A stretch of 64,000 bases of DNA from DASQHY01 sp035602605 (lineage in GTDB: Bacteria; Acidobacteriota; Terriglobia; Acidiferrales; UBA7541): the NCBI GenBank assembly GCA_035602605.1, contig DATNLZ010000132.1:1-64000 (forward strand), given 5' to 3'. Each line of letters begins with the position of its first letter. Position 1 is the stretch's first letter. The position numbers and the translations under genes are program-made. The notes beneath the pieces were generated by a model that saw only the letters and a program-made list of their open reading frames with translations, was not told the DNA's origin and did no database searches. Below, in pieces: positions 28,845 to 37,807 of this stretch.

Positions 28845-29393
28845 TTATTTTTTCTCGGAGACTTCTACCGACGCGCGAGTTTTTTCCCAATCCAGCTGCA
28901 GTTTGCATTCCGAGCCATCTTGCGCAAATGAGATTGTAAAGTTTTCGACGGGCGAAGGCAGGGATGAAACTTTCATGTCTACGCGAGCGACATCCTCAGC
29001 TTCGCCGGGGTAGGGAATTCCCCACTCGCCAGTTTTTTTACTGATGATGAGTGTCCACTTGTCTTCGTTGGGGACGACAAAAATGGTATAGCTGCCTGCG
29101 GGAACATCCTTTTCTCCCACGGTCAAAGCGGCAGTGGTTACGAACGTTGTCGCTTCATTTGCGCCTGCACGCCACACTTCTCCATAGGGTACCAGCCCGC
29201 CGTAAATCTTGCGCCCTTTGGCACGCGGGCTGGAGTAGTTAACGGTTATGGTCTTACCGTCAGGAAGCTTGCAGTCAGCTTTAGCGGGAGGGCTGGGGCG
29301 CTTACTCTTATCTTGTTGGGCGTGGCTTGCAATCGTGAAAGCAGCCAGACTCAAGAAAAGAACGGTACAAATTCCAACGACATGTTTCCGCAT
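28845..29393 (-). CDS. DUF2911 secreted protein
   Basis: 182 residues; GAGGAGCG before the ATG. Signal peptide (VVGICTVLFLSLAAFTIASHA). The DUF2911 core is plain: ITVNYSSPRAKGRKIYGGLVPYGEVWRAGANEATTFVTTAALTVG, then VPAGSYTIFVVPNEDKWTLIISKKTGEWG and a C-terminal FTISFAQDGSECKLQLDWEKTRASVEV. The family is periplasmic and of unknown function. Single gene, same strand as Dps with a 155-base gap. Confidence 0.9.
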   Translation of the reverse strand: MRKHVVGICTVLFLSLAAFTIASHAQQDKSKRPSPPAKADCKLPDGKTITVNYSSPRAKGRKIYGGLVPYGEVWRAGANEATTFVTTAALTVGEKDVPAGSYTIFVVPNEDKWTLIISKKTGEWGIPYPGEAEDVARVDMKVSSLPSPVENFTISFAQDGSECKLQLDWEKTRASVEVSEKK

Positions 29394-29719
29394 TTAACGC
29401 TCCTCGAATGAAGTTATTGATCGACCGGGGGATATAGTCTCGCACAGGAACGCGTTCAATCCTATCGATTCTTTGATTTTGACGTAAACAGGACCTACTG
29501 GCGCTGCGCGATTGCCCAGTCTATTTAGACGGGTCGGTAAGCAAACTGGCGTTACTTATTTGCACATGCGCGGGCCGCGACTTCTCCTTTTCGGTTCTTT
29601 TGTCTGCTAAGGTGAGATCACACGTTCCCGACAGTGCTGGGGTCGATGGAATCTTGCATCGTTGGTTGACGGGCAGCAGTTATATCGCACATCGCCCCCA
29701 AGAGTGACAGGAGTTTGAC
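29394..29719. other. Intergenic divergent region
   Basis: 326 bases between DUF2911 and the OmpA-family gene, which diverge. It contains AT-rich promoter-like sequence but no confident boxes and no RNA that I recognise. GACAGGAG precedes the OmpA gene start. Confidence 0.5.
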
Positions 29720-31399
29720 ATGAAAAAGACATCTCTGTTGGTGATTCTCGCAGCTTCTTGGCTGTTGGAAATGCCCGCGGAGGCGCACATCGGTGGGACC
29801 GCCGGTGGCCAGAACCAAGCCGCGTCCGCGCCGCCTAACGTTCTCGCGAAAAGCGCCACCAGCGTCTCCCGTACGACCAAGGCAAAGAATTACCGCCGCG
29901 CTGGCGGGTCCACCAAGGTCTATTTCCAAGGGACCGAATTGATGCCACGAGCAGCCGGCGACGCCAAAGTGGAGAGCAAGAGCACGCGCATAGAGATTGA
30001 TGCGAAATTCGGAAACATGGAAGACGCCACCAAGTTCGGGTTTGAGTATTTGACCTACGTGTTGTGGGCGATTTCCCCGCAGGGCCGGGCCGTAAATTTG
30101 GGCGAGGTTGTGCTGAAAAATGGCAGTGGCCAAGTAAGAGCCATCACCGACATGCAGACATTTGGCATGGTGATTACCGCTGAACCGTATTTTGCAGTGA
30201 CCCAACCTGGCGATGTGGTGGTTTTGGAAAATAGTTTTGGGGCGGCTACGACTGGAAAAGTAGAAAGCATTGGGGCCACGTATGAGTTGTTAGAGCGAGG
30301 CGTCTATTCCTCTTCAAATACGAAGATCGAGAACGCAATCTTCGGCATCGACCGTAAAACACCTCTGCAACTTTTCGAGGCGCGTAACGCCGTCCGGATT
30401 GCCCGCGTTGCCGGGGCCGACAGATATGCGAGCGCAACAATTGCTAAAGCCGAGCAGCAACTAAAAAGCTCGGAAGCCGTTTACCGGCAGAACAGAGACA
30501 GAAAAGCGGTTGAAGCAGCGGCACGCGAGACAGTAGAGACCGCAGAAGAAGCGCGCGTAATGGCCGTACAAAAGAAAGCCGAAGAAGAGGCTCAGGCCAA
30601 AGCAGCGGCAGAAAAGCGCGCCGGGGAAGAACGTGAGGCCAAAGCTCGCGCCGACGCCGCGGCCGAAGTACAACGTCGCCAGCAGGCGGAACAAGCGCGA
30701 GCGCAAGCGGAAGCCGCGCAAGCCGAGGCTGAGCGTATGAAGCTGGAAGCTGATAAGGCCGCACAAGAGGCTGCACGGCAAAAGCAGGAAGCTGAGCAGG
30801 CCAGGGCCGCAGCGTTAACGCAGCAAAAGGCCGCGCAGGCTGTTGCAGAACAGGCGGCACGCGACAAAGATGCCGCTCTGGCGCAGCAGCGAGTGGCAGA
30901 GGCGCAAGCCGAAAAAGCGCGTCAGACAGCGGAGCAAGCGGAGGCCGAAAAAACGGAACTTCGCGCACGACTGCTCAACCAACTAAATACCATTCTGCAA
31001 ACGCGCGACTCCGCCCGTGGGTTGATCATAAATATGTCAGACGTGCTCTTCGATACAGGGAGCTACACGCTTAAGCCTGGGGCTCGGGAGAAGTTAGCGA
31101 AGATATCCGGCATCGTGCTTGCACACTCAGGACTTTCCCTGGCGATCGAAGGCCATACTGACAGCGTTGGCTCGGATGAATTTAATCAGCAGCTCTCGGA
31201 ACGACGCGCAGATTCTGTGCGGGATTTCCTCGCCCTACAAGGCGTTCCCGCATCTGCAATCACGGCTCGCGGATTTGGAAAAACCCAGCCCGTAACATCT
31301 AACGATACTGCGGAAGGAAGACAAAGAAATCGCCGCGTCGAGCTGGTTGTAAATGGCGAAGCAATCGGGAGCGCGGCCGCAACGTCTTCACGGCGGTAG
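29720..31399 (+). CDS. OmpA-family outer membrane/peptidoglycan-binding protein with long coiled coil
   Basis: 559 residues. Signal peptide SLLVILAASWLLEMPAEA. Residues ~60-210 form a beta-rich domain. Around residue 225-270 comes a DUF4398-like helix (ARVAGADRYASATIAKAEQQLKSS), leading into ~170 residues of charged Ala/Glu/Gln/Lys coiled coil. The C-terminal OmpA domain (~430-545) has SDVLFDTGSYTLKPGAREKL, LAIEGHTDSVGSDEFNQQLSERRADSV and RGFGKTQPVTSNDTAEGRQRNRRVEL, the peptidoglycan-binding site (D in TDSVG, R in NRRVE). It probably ties the envelope to the wall across a long spacer. The coiled-coil coding DNA produces long spurious frames on the other strand. Confidence 0.9.
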   Translation: MKKTSLLVILAASWLLEMPAEAHIGGTAGGQNQAASAPPNVLAKSATSVSRTTKAKNYRRAGGSTKVYFQGTELMPRAAGDAKVESKSTRIEIDAKFGNMEDATKFGFEYLTYVLWAISPQGRAVNLGEVVLKNGSGQVRAITDMQTFGMVITAEPYFAVTQPGDVVVLENSFGAATTGKVESIGATYELLERGVYSSSNTKIENAIFGIDRKTPLQLFEARNAVRIARVAGADRYASATIAKAEQQLKSSEAVYRQNRDRKAVEAAARETVETAEEARVMAVQKKAEEEAQAKAAAEKRAGEEREAKARADAAAEVQRRQQAEQARAQAEAAQAEAERMKLEADKAAQEAARQKQEAEQARAAALTQQKAAQAVAEQAARDKDAALAQQRVAEAQAEKARQTAEQAEAEKTELRARLLNQLNTILQTRDSARGLIINMSDVLFDTGSYTLKPGAREKLAKISGIVLAHSGLSLAIEGHTDSVGSDEFNQQLSERRADSVRDFLALQGVPASAITARGFGKTQPVTSNDTAEGRQRNRRVELVVNGEAIGSAAATSSRR

Positions 31400-31482
31400 A
31401 TCGCGCATCGCTCGCAACGCTACGCCACTTCCCAAACTTTAATTGAGTGGAACGCGATCTTCGCCCAGCCTGGCGCGATCGC

Positions 31483-31851
31483 TTATTTTCGCGATCCGCG
31501 AGAGGCCATTCTGCGCGCGGCTTGCAGAAGCAACTGCCGGCTGGGCTCGTCCATTTTGGCCAATGAGATGGACAGCGTTTTCATAAACTGTTCATCCTTA
31601 CGGCGCGATTCCGGTTGGTTTGGTTCTGGCAGTATGACCGAGTCCGGTGGACTGGCACCTTCGTAGAAAATTGAGTACAGAGGAACGTCCAGAGCCCTGG
31701 CCCATTTCTCCAACGTCTCGACACTGGGAGTCGTATGATCGTTTTCTGTACGGGAGATGTGAGGACGCAGGAGCCCGGTAAGCCTCTGAATGTCGCCCTG
31801 GGTGAGCCCTTTCGCTTCCCGCAACGCGCGGAGACGCTCGCCAATCATCAT
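31483..31851 (-). CDS. XRE-family transcriptional regulator
   Basis: 122 residues. The helix-turn-helix covers residues ~5-60: IGERLRALREAKGLTQGDIQRLTGLLRPHISRTEND, then PSVETLEKWARALDVPLYSIFYEG. The C-terminal half is Pro-rich and then helical. A small DNA-binding repressor or activator; targets unknown. Same strand as, and 76 bases downstream of, an ADP-ribosylglycohydrolase gene. Confidence 0.9.
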   Translation of the reverse strand: MMIGERLRALREAKGLTQGDIQRLTGLLRPHISRTENDHTTPSVETLEKWARALDVPLYSIFYEGASPPDSVILPEPNQPESRRKDEQFMKTLSISLAKMDEPSRQLLLQAARRMASRGSRK

Positions 31852-31927
31852 ATGCTGAAGTTATCTCGCTGCGCTTGTATTCGTCAAGGTTTCAGGGCGA
31901 CTAACCACTTGCGGAACGATTTACGCT

Positions 31928-32851
31928 TTAGATCCGAAAAGCGTGAAGCTGGCTTGCTAGAGACTTAATTTTTTCAAAATGTGCCAGTTTTTCGCGCCAA
32001 TCTTTGGGTATCTCGCTCTCTCCGTAATAGGCGCCTGCGAGTTGACCGTAGATGGCACCGGTTGTATCCGCGTCGTTTCCAAGATTAACGGCCAGCAGAC
32101 ACCCCTCACGAAATGAATCGCTGCAATAAAAAGCCCACAGAGCGGCCTCAAGGCTTTTAACAACATAGCCAGTGCCTTTTATTTCGGGTGGGTGCAATCG
32201 TTTGAAAGAGCCGGCCGCAACCTGATCAACCTCTACTGCAAGACGGTTGCCCCGCCAATAGTTTTCCACTGGCGCATAGCGATCCGATAATAGTTCCTCC
32301 CTCGACGCACCCGTCACGGCTCCGGCTATCAATCCTCCGAAATATCTGCACGCGTCAATCGCGGTCTGGGCCTGGTGAGTTGTGCGCGAACTTTCCCCTG
32401 AGCGCTCCATTGCTTCTACCGGTCTTGACACGTAGAAAAGAGGAACAGGAGCTAAGCGCATCAAGGAACCGTTACCTGCTGACGATGGGTCGAACGATCC
32501 GCAGTAAGGTTCTTTAGTCCTTGCAAATTTCGCAAGCGCCGCTTGCACGGTGTTTCCGATGTCAAACACGCGGCCATTGCTTGAGTGATGGCCGTGCGTT
32601 TGCCATTGCGAGTAGCGCTCCAACTGATCGGTTGGGTCAAAACCTCTTCTCTCAATCAGGCTCTCTGCCAAACACAAGGCCATTGAAGTATCGTCAGTCC
32701 ATTGGCCTGGCGCCAGGTTGAAAGGACCACCCCCAAGCATGTCATCGATCGGAGCAAAGGAACCGGGAGCGCTAAATTCGAGCGTGGTTCCTAGGGCGTC
32801 GCCCACTGCGAGACCAAGCATAGCGCCTGTAAACTTTGGTTCCTGGTTCAT
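31928..32851 (-). CDS. ADP-ribosylglycohydrolase (DraG family)
   Basis: 307 residues from ATG at 32851; the frame extends 7 more codons to a TTG. It removes ADP-ribose from proteins or small molecules using two Mg ions. The metal-binding acidic motifs are present: GLAVGDALGTTLEF near the start, GQWTDDTSMALCLAESL, SAGNGSLMRLAPVPL, and NLGNDADTTGAIYGQLAGAYYG near the end. No ADP-ribosyltransferase or nitrogenase gene is near, so its partner is unknown. Same strand as the XRE gene downstream. Confidence 0.93.
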   Translation of the reverse strand: MNQEPKFTGAMLGLAVGDALGTTLEFSAPGSFAPIDDMLGGGPFNLAPGQWTDDTSMALCLAESLIERRGFDPTDQLERYSQWQTHGHHSSNGRVFDIGNTVQAALAKFARTKEPYCGSFDPSSAGNGSLMRLAPVPLFYVSRPVEAMERSGESSRTTHQAQTAIDACRYFGGLIAGAVTGASREELLSDRYAPVENYWRGNRLAVEVDQVAAGSFKRLHPPEIKGTGYVVKSLEAALWAFYCSDSFREGCLLAVNLGNDADTTGAIYGQLAGAYYGESEIPKDWREKLAHFEKIKSLASQLHAFRI

Positions 32852-33085
32852 CACCAGCTCAGAGTCTAGCAACTTTAGCCAACTTCAAGAGATCAACCTG
32901 GGCTGACGCTTGGAAGACACAGCGGAGGCGCAGCGCCACGCGTGACTTCCAGAAGGGAGGTCACGACTCGAAACCTCACCGCGTTCGATTGCGTCGAATA
33001 GTTGAGTGATCGACTACAATACTTCATCAGCGGGGTGACTGAGCCTGCAAATCGTATCTTCGAGTCTCCCAGTGGGCAGGGTGCT

Positions 33086-33565
33086 GTGACCAGAATTTCT
33101 AAATTACAAGTGAATGGGAAATTCTATCCCATAGATGCAGAGTCGGAGACGAGCCTTCTCTCGATCCTGCGCGACCAACTCGACCTTACCGGCTGCAAAT
33201 ACGGCTGCGGCGAAGGACAATGCGGGGCTTGCACCGTTCTCATTGACGGTAATCCCAGACGCTCCTGTATCACTCCTGTTGGCGCAGCTGCCCCAAAGCA
33301 AATCACAACGATAGAGGGACTTGCCGCCGATGGCCGGTTGCATCCGCTGCAGGAGGCATTCCTTGAAGAAGGTGCCATGCAGTGCGCTTATTGCACATCT
33401 GGAATGATCATGTCCGGCGTCGCGTTGCTGCGGTCGAAACCTAGTCCCTCAGACAGCGAAATTGTCCAGTTCATGCAGGGAAACATTTGTCGATGCGGAG
33501 TCTATCCACGCATTGTCGCCGCCATTCAAAGAGCCGCGAAGTCTTCCAAGGAGCCCCGGCGATGA
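33086..33565 (+). CDS. [2Fe-2S] small subunit of a molybdenum hydroxylase
   Basis: 159 residues from GTG at 33086. The frame is open to a TTG at 33002, but those 28 residues lack family features. The ferredoxin-like cluster is YGCGEGQCGACTVLIDG with a fourth Cys downstream, and the second cluster is CAYCTSGMIM plus NICRCGVYPRIV. This is the small subunit of the xanthine dehydrogenase/isoquinoline oxidoreductase family, which passes electrons from the Mo site to a cytochrome or other acceptor. It overlaps the large subunit by four bases (ATGA), so they are translationally coupled. No FAD subunit is present. Confidence 0.93.
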   Translation: MTRISKLQVNGKFYPIDAESETSLLSILRDQLDLTGCKYGCGEGQCGACTVLIDGNPRRSCITPVGAAAPKQITTIEGLAADGRLHPLQEAFLEEGAMQCAYCTSGMIMSGVALLRSKPSPSDSEIVQFMQGNICRCGVYPRIVAAIQRAAKSSKEPRR

Positions 33566-35814
33566 GCGATAATCGGCTTCTTCCCACGTCTCTGGAACCG
33601 GTCTCTGAAAAGACTCGCGAACTTGCGCTGGAGAAGGTTCCTGAAACAGTTATCGAGATAGAAAGATACGAGCTTTCAGCGCCTTCCGCGTACCACTTTG
33701 CCTTGGATCGTCGCGAATTTTTCAGGATTCTTGGCGCGGGCGTGCTTATCTTCGGCGTGCTCAAAAATGCTGCCGCGTTCCAGGAGTCGGGTGCCGCCAG
33801 AAGACCGTCAGCGGAATCGATGCCCAAGGCAATCGCCGCTTGGCTGCACATCGGCGAAAACGGCCTGGTGACCGTCTATACCGGTAAGGTCGAAGTTGGA
33901 CAAAACATCCGCACTTCGCTCAGCCAAGCTGTTGCCGAAGAGCTACACGTTTCTCCTATTCAAATCAAGATGGTGATGGGCGACACAAAGCTCACTCCGT
34001 TTGACATGGGCACGTTCGGCAGCCGCACCACACCGACGATGAATCTGCAACTCCGCAAGGTCGCCGCCGCCGCCCACGACCTTCTGATTGGCCTCGCCGC
34101 GAAGAATTGGCAAGTTGATCCCAAGGGTCTCACTGTCGCCGACGGCAAAATTACGGAGCCCCAATCCAACCGCGCGGTGACCTATGCCGAGCTTGTGAAA
34201 GGCCGCGAGCTTTCAGAAGCTATTCCCGCGGAAGATCCCCTCACACCTGCTAGGCAGTGGACGATTGACGGCCAGTCGGTTCCCAAGATTGAAGGCCGCG
34301 ATTTCGTTACCGGCGCGCATCGCTATCCTTGCGATCAGAAGCTGCCCGGCATGCTCCATGGCAAAGTTTTGCGTCCGAGTTCATTTGGAGCACAGCTTGC
34401 CAGTGCCGATACCGGTGAGGCCGAGAAGATCCCAGGCGTTACCGTCGTCCGCGACGACAACTTCATTGGCATAACAGCTCCTAGCGCCGAGCTCGCCTCG
34501 CGCGCCCTCGCCACGATCCGTGCCGAATGGAAATCAGCCTCTGGGCCAACCAGTCCTTCGAACGTCTCGAATAAAGACGTCTTCGATTATTTAAAGAAAA
34601 ATCCAATTGAAGAAAAGGGGCGCGAAGGCTCGCGACACCAAGTGGGCTCAGTTGAGCAGGGATTTGCCGCGGCCGACCAGCGCCTCAAGCAAACCTATAC
34701 CGTGGCTTACATCGCGCATTGTCCACTCGAGCCGCGCGCCGCCCTTGCGCAGTGGTCCGGAGACAGTCTCACGGCCTGGACAGGTACGCAGCGCCCCTTC
34801 GGAGTGCGCACTGAGCTTGCTGAGGCTTTCCGAATTCCCGAGGATCATGTCCGCGTCCTGATGCCGGACATGGGCTCGGGCTATGGCGGTAAACATACCG
34901 GTGAAGCGGCTGTTGAGGCGGCACGTCTAGCGCGGGCCGCCAAGCAGCCTGTCAAGCTCGTGTGGACTCGCGAAGAAGAATTTACGTGGGCGTATTTCCG
35001 CCCGGCAGGGGTCATTGAGGTGTCGAGCGGTGTGCGCTCCGACGGCACAATATCCGCGTGGGAATTTCATAATTACAATTCCGGCCCCTCGGGGATTCGT
35101 ACCTACTACGACATTCCAAATCAAAGCATCGAGTTCCACCAGACGCGATATCCCTTGCGTCAGGGCTCTTATCGCGGACTTGCCGCCACTGCTAACCACT
35201 TCGCGCGCGAATCTCATATGGACGAACTCGCTCACTCCGTAAAAATGGACCCGCTCGAATTCCGTCTAAAGAATTTGAAAGACGAGCGCCTTCGCGCCGT
35301 GTTCGAAGCCGCCGCAAAAAAAATTGGTTGGGGAGGAGCAAAGACGCTCAATCACGGATTTGGTATTGCCGGCGGTTTCGAAAAAGGCGGCAACGTTGCT
35401 ACTTGTGTCGAAGTGACAACCGGTCGTGCGAAAGCCGATCAAGCGCGAAGTGAAGTCAAAGTGATTCGCGTAGTTACCGCTTTCGAGTGCGGCGCTATCG
35501 TCAATCCGGATCACCTGCGTACCCAAATCGAGGGTGCCAACATAATGGGCCTCGGTGGAGCACTCTTCGAAGCCATAGATTTTGCAGACGGCCGTATCTT
35601 GAACGCGAAATTCTCGAAGTATCGCGTCCCGCGATTCAGCGACACCCCGCTCGTCGAAACAGTTCTGCTCGATCGCAAAGATATTCCGTCAGCTGGTGCC
35701 GGTGAAACACCCATTGTTGGCTTGGCTCCGGCCATTGGTAACGCGATCTTCGATGCAACCGGCGTGCGTCTGCGGTCACTACCCATGGTTCCTGATGGTT
35801 TGAACCGAGCATGA
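33562..35814 (+). CDS. Molybdopterin-binding large subunit (aldehyde/isoquinoline oxidoreductase type)
   Basis: 750 residues from ATG at 33562; the frame reaches further back but overlaps the small subunit. An internal Tat-like signal, DRREFFRILGAGVLIFGVL, sits at about residue 50, after a cytoplasmic-looking tail. Mo-binding motifs of the IorB type follow: GKVEVGQNIRTSLSQAVAEEL, FGSRTTPTMN, PLEPRAALAQW, MGSGYGGKHTGEAAVEAARLA, RQGSYRGLAATANHF and GAGETPIVGLAPAIGNAIFDATG, with the catalytic Glu in GAGETP. It likely oxidises an aldehyde or N-heterocycle in the periplasm and feeds electrons to the respiratory chain. Confidence 0.92.
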   Translation: MSDNRLLPTSLEPVSEKTRELALEKVPETVIEIERYELSAPSAYHFALDRREFFRILGAGVLIFGVLKNAAAFQESGAARRPSAESMPKAIAAWLHIGENGLVTVYTGKVEVGQNIRTSLSQAVAEELHVSPIQIKMVMGDTKLTPFDMGTFGSRTTPTMNLQLRKVAAAAHDLLIGLAAKNWQVDPKGLTVADGKITEPQSNRAVTYAELVKGRELSEAIPAEDPLTPARQWTIDGQSVPKIEGRDFVTGAHRYPCDQKLPGMLHGKVLRPSSFGAQLASADTGEAEKIPGVTVVRDDNFIGITAPSAELASRALATIRAEWKSASGPTSPSNVSNKDVFDYLKKNPIEEKGREGSRHQVGSVEQGFAAADQRLKQTYTVAYIAHCPLEPRAALAQWSGDSLTAWTGTQRPFGVRTELAEAFRIPEDHVRVLMPDMGSGYGGKHTGEAAVEAARLARAAKQPVKLVWTREEEFTWAYFRPAGVIEVSSGVRSDGTISAWEFHNYNSGPSGIRTYYDIPNQSIEFHQTRYPLRQGSYRGLAATANHFARESHMDELAHSVKMDPLEFRLKNLKDERLRAVFEAAAKKIGWGGAKTLNHGFGIAGGFEKGGNVATCVEVTTGRAKADQARSEVKVIRVVTAFECGAIVNPDHLRTQIEGANIMGLGGALFEAIDFADGRILNAKFSKYRVPRFSDTPLVETVLLDRKDIPSAGAGETPIVGLAPAIGNAIFDATGVRLRSLPMVPDGLNRA

Positions 35815-35848
35815 CAAGACACCCCTCCAAGCAGTTTCGCGGATCGTT

Positions 35849-36096
35849 TGTTTGAGACAACTAGCTCATCCAGGCAAGTAGTTCGCGAAGGCCGGCTGAG
35901 GCTGACGATTGAGTGCCGCGCGGCCCTGCTCGCGGAAGGAACCGCCGCGTGGCGGGGCCGCGGCGGCCAATCTCTCCTCCTGAACGCAGAATCCGACTTG
36001 TTGGTGTTCCACGCATACAACGGCACGACCGGCAGAGCGACCTTGCAGGTCTCCACAATGGTTTGGGAGAATAGCTGGCCGTGGGTCGGAGTGCTC
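35849..36096 (+). pseudogene. GH43 glycosidase remnant, C-terminal end only
   Basis: A frame in this gap ends with GTAAWRGRGGQSLLLNAESD, LLVFHAYNGTTGRATLQVST and VWENSWPWVGVL, the closing strand pattern of GH43 arabinanases/xylosidases (the usual form is WRGPGHNSV, then YLVYHAYD, then WDxDGWP). No upstream catalytic part is present and no ribosome site serves it, so it is a 5'-truncated relic. It lies just before an alpha-L-arabinofuranosidase gene, as GH43-GH51 pairs often do, suggesting a decayed arabinan-degradation operon. Frame beyond 36096 is not meaningful. Confidence 0.65.
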
Positions 36097-36145
36097 CGAG
36101 GGCTGCAACAAGCGGGCACCCATTGTCGGAAAACGAGGCACGACT

Positions 36146-37705
36146 TTGAAACACACTCCCATGCTCTCCCGGCGCGACTTTACAAAGGCCCTGATCGCGG
36201 TTCCCTTTGCTCTACGCGCCCAGGAGGGGACCCTGCGCGCCAGAATCAAGATCGATACCGAGCGAACCATCGGTGACATTGATCCCAAGATCTTCGGCAA
36301 TTTCATCGAACACCTCGGCCGCTGCATAGACGGTGGCGTGTTCGAAGAGGGTTCGCCTCTTGCTGACTCCAACGGCTTCCGCCGCGACGTCCTGGACGCG
36401 GCCCGGCAGTTGAAAGTCACCGTCCTCCGATGGCCGGGGGGGAACTTCTCGTCGAATTACCACTGGAAAGACGGCATCGGCCCTCGGGACAAGCGGCCTC
36501 CCCGGCTGGAGATGGCCTGGGGCACGGTCGAGAGCAATCGCTTCGGCACCCACGAGTTCCTCCAGTACGCCGAAATCATGGGAACCGAACCGTACATTTG
36601 CGCCAATCTCGGGACGGGCACCTGGGAAGAAGCGCAGCAGTGGGTCGAGTATTGCAACTCCTCTGCGGACACGGCCATGACGCGGCTGCGGAAGCAGAAC
36701 GGGCGTCAGGAACCGTGGAAAGCGGTATTTTGGGGGCTGGGCAACGAGATGGACGGGCCGTGGCAGATGGGCCATCGTACGGCCGAGGATTACGGCAAGT
36801 TCGCTCTGGAAGCGGCAAAGCTGATGAAGTGGACCGACCCGAACATCAAGCTCATCGCGGCGGGATCATCGAACTTCGGCACAGGGATCGACTGGGTCGG
36901 CTGGAACCGCACAGTCCTCGATTATCTGAAGCGGCACGCCGACTACCTCGCGATTCATTCCTATTTCGGCAACCGGGACAATAACTACTACGAGTTCCTC
37001 AGCAGTTCGCTCGATCTCGATCAACGCATCAAGACGGTGGAGGGTGTCATAGACGCGGCGTTGTCGGGTGAGCCTTCCGGTCGGCGCATCTACATCGCTT
37101 GGGACGAATGGAACGTTTGGTATCGTGCCCGCGGCCCGCAGCAGCGGGGCCGGCGCATCCTGGAAGAGCGTTACAACCTGGAAGATGCACTCGTCGTGGC
37201 CACCTTCTTGAACTCGTTCATCAACCACGCTCATGTGGTCAAAATGGCCAACATGGCACAGCTGGTCAACGTGATCGCACCGATCTTCACCAACGAGCAG
37301 GCCATGTTCTTGCAGACCATCTATTACCCATTGCAACTCTTTGCGAACAACACCCGCGGAAAAGCGTTGGAGATGTTTGTGGACAGTCCGAAATACGACA
37401 GCAAGCGTTTCGGCCAGGTACCCTATCTGGACGCCTCTGCCGGGTACGACAACGGCACCCTCGTGCTGAACGTGGTCAACCGGCACCGAGACCAGGCGAT
37501 CGAGACGGAATTCGAGGCCCAGGACAAGCAGTTCGCTCGCCCTGTCGAAGTCGCGGAGGTCAACGGACCCGATATCAAGGCGGAGAACGACTTCGGGTCG
37601 ACCAAGGTGCGGACGGTCACGCGCTCGGCGAATGCGGAGGGGCGCCAGCTCCGCTATCGATTCCCTCCGCATTCCTACACCATGCTGAGGGCGAAACTCC
37701 TGTAG
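36146..37705 (+). CDS. Alpha-L-arabinofuranosidase (GH51)
   Basis: 519 residues. GAGG lies seven bases before a TTG at 36146; ATG at 36161 is an alternative and both are in frame. Tat signal: SRRDFTKALIAVPFALRA. It cuts terminal arabinofuranose from arabinan or arabinoxylan side chains outside the cytoplasm. Family landmarks: FIEHLGRCIDGGVFEE, VLRWPGGNFSSNYHWKDGIGP, FGTHEFLQYAE, FWGLGNEMDGPWQ with the acid/base Glu, and IAWDEWNVWY with the nucleophile Glu in DEW. C-terminal beta-sandwich ends HSYTML. The DNA here looks richer in G+C than the flanks, hinting at transfer together with the GH43 relic. Confidence 0.93.
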   Translation: MKHTPMLSRRDFTKALIAVPFALRAQEGTLRARIKIDTERTIGDIDPKIFGNFIEHLGRCIDGGVFEEGSPLADSNGFRRDVLDAARQLKVTVLRWPGGNFSSNYHWKDGIGPRDKRPPRLEMAWGTVESNRFGTHEFLQYAEIMGTEPYICANLGTGTWEEAQQWVEYCNSSADTAMTRLRKQNGRQEPWKAVFWGLGNEMDGPWQMGHRTAEDYGKFALEAAKLMKWTDPNIKLIAAGSSNFGTGIDWVGWNRTVLDYLKRHADYLAIHSYFGNRDNNYYEFLSSSLDLDQRIKTVEGVIDAALSGEPSGRRIYIAWDEWNVWYRARGPQQRGRRILEERYNLEDALVVATFLNSFINHAHVVKMANMAQLVNVIAPIFTNEQAMFLQTIYYPLQLFANNTRGKALEMFVDSPKYDSKRFGQVPYLDASAGYDNGTLVLNVVNRHRDQAIETEFEAQDKQFARPVEVAEVNGPDIKAENDFGSTKVRTVTRSANAEGRQLRYRFPPHSYTMLRAKLL

Positions 37706-37807
37706 CGCGGATACGGCTGGGTTGCCCACCAAGGCAACCCTATGGAACACTCAAGCAGCGGTGGCTTGACGAACAAAATAAACGTCAAAAGGTGGGTGGG
37801 CAATAAA

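Noticed and set aside
30444..30968. Long Leu/Arg-rich minus-strand frames
   Set aside because: Shadow of the GC-rich Ala/Glu coiled coil of the OmpA-family gene.
36430..36984. 184-codon plus frame inside GH51
   Set aside because: Another-frame shadow with Arg/Gly bias, not supported.
37099..37806. 235-codon plus frame inside the GH51 gene
   Set aside because: Arg/Gly/Pro-rich shadow of GH51 in another frame; no family content.
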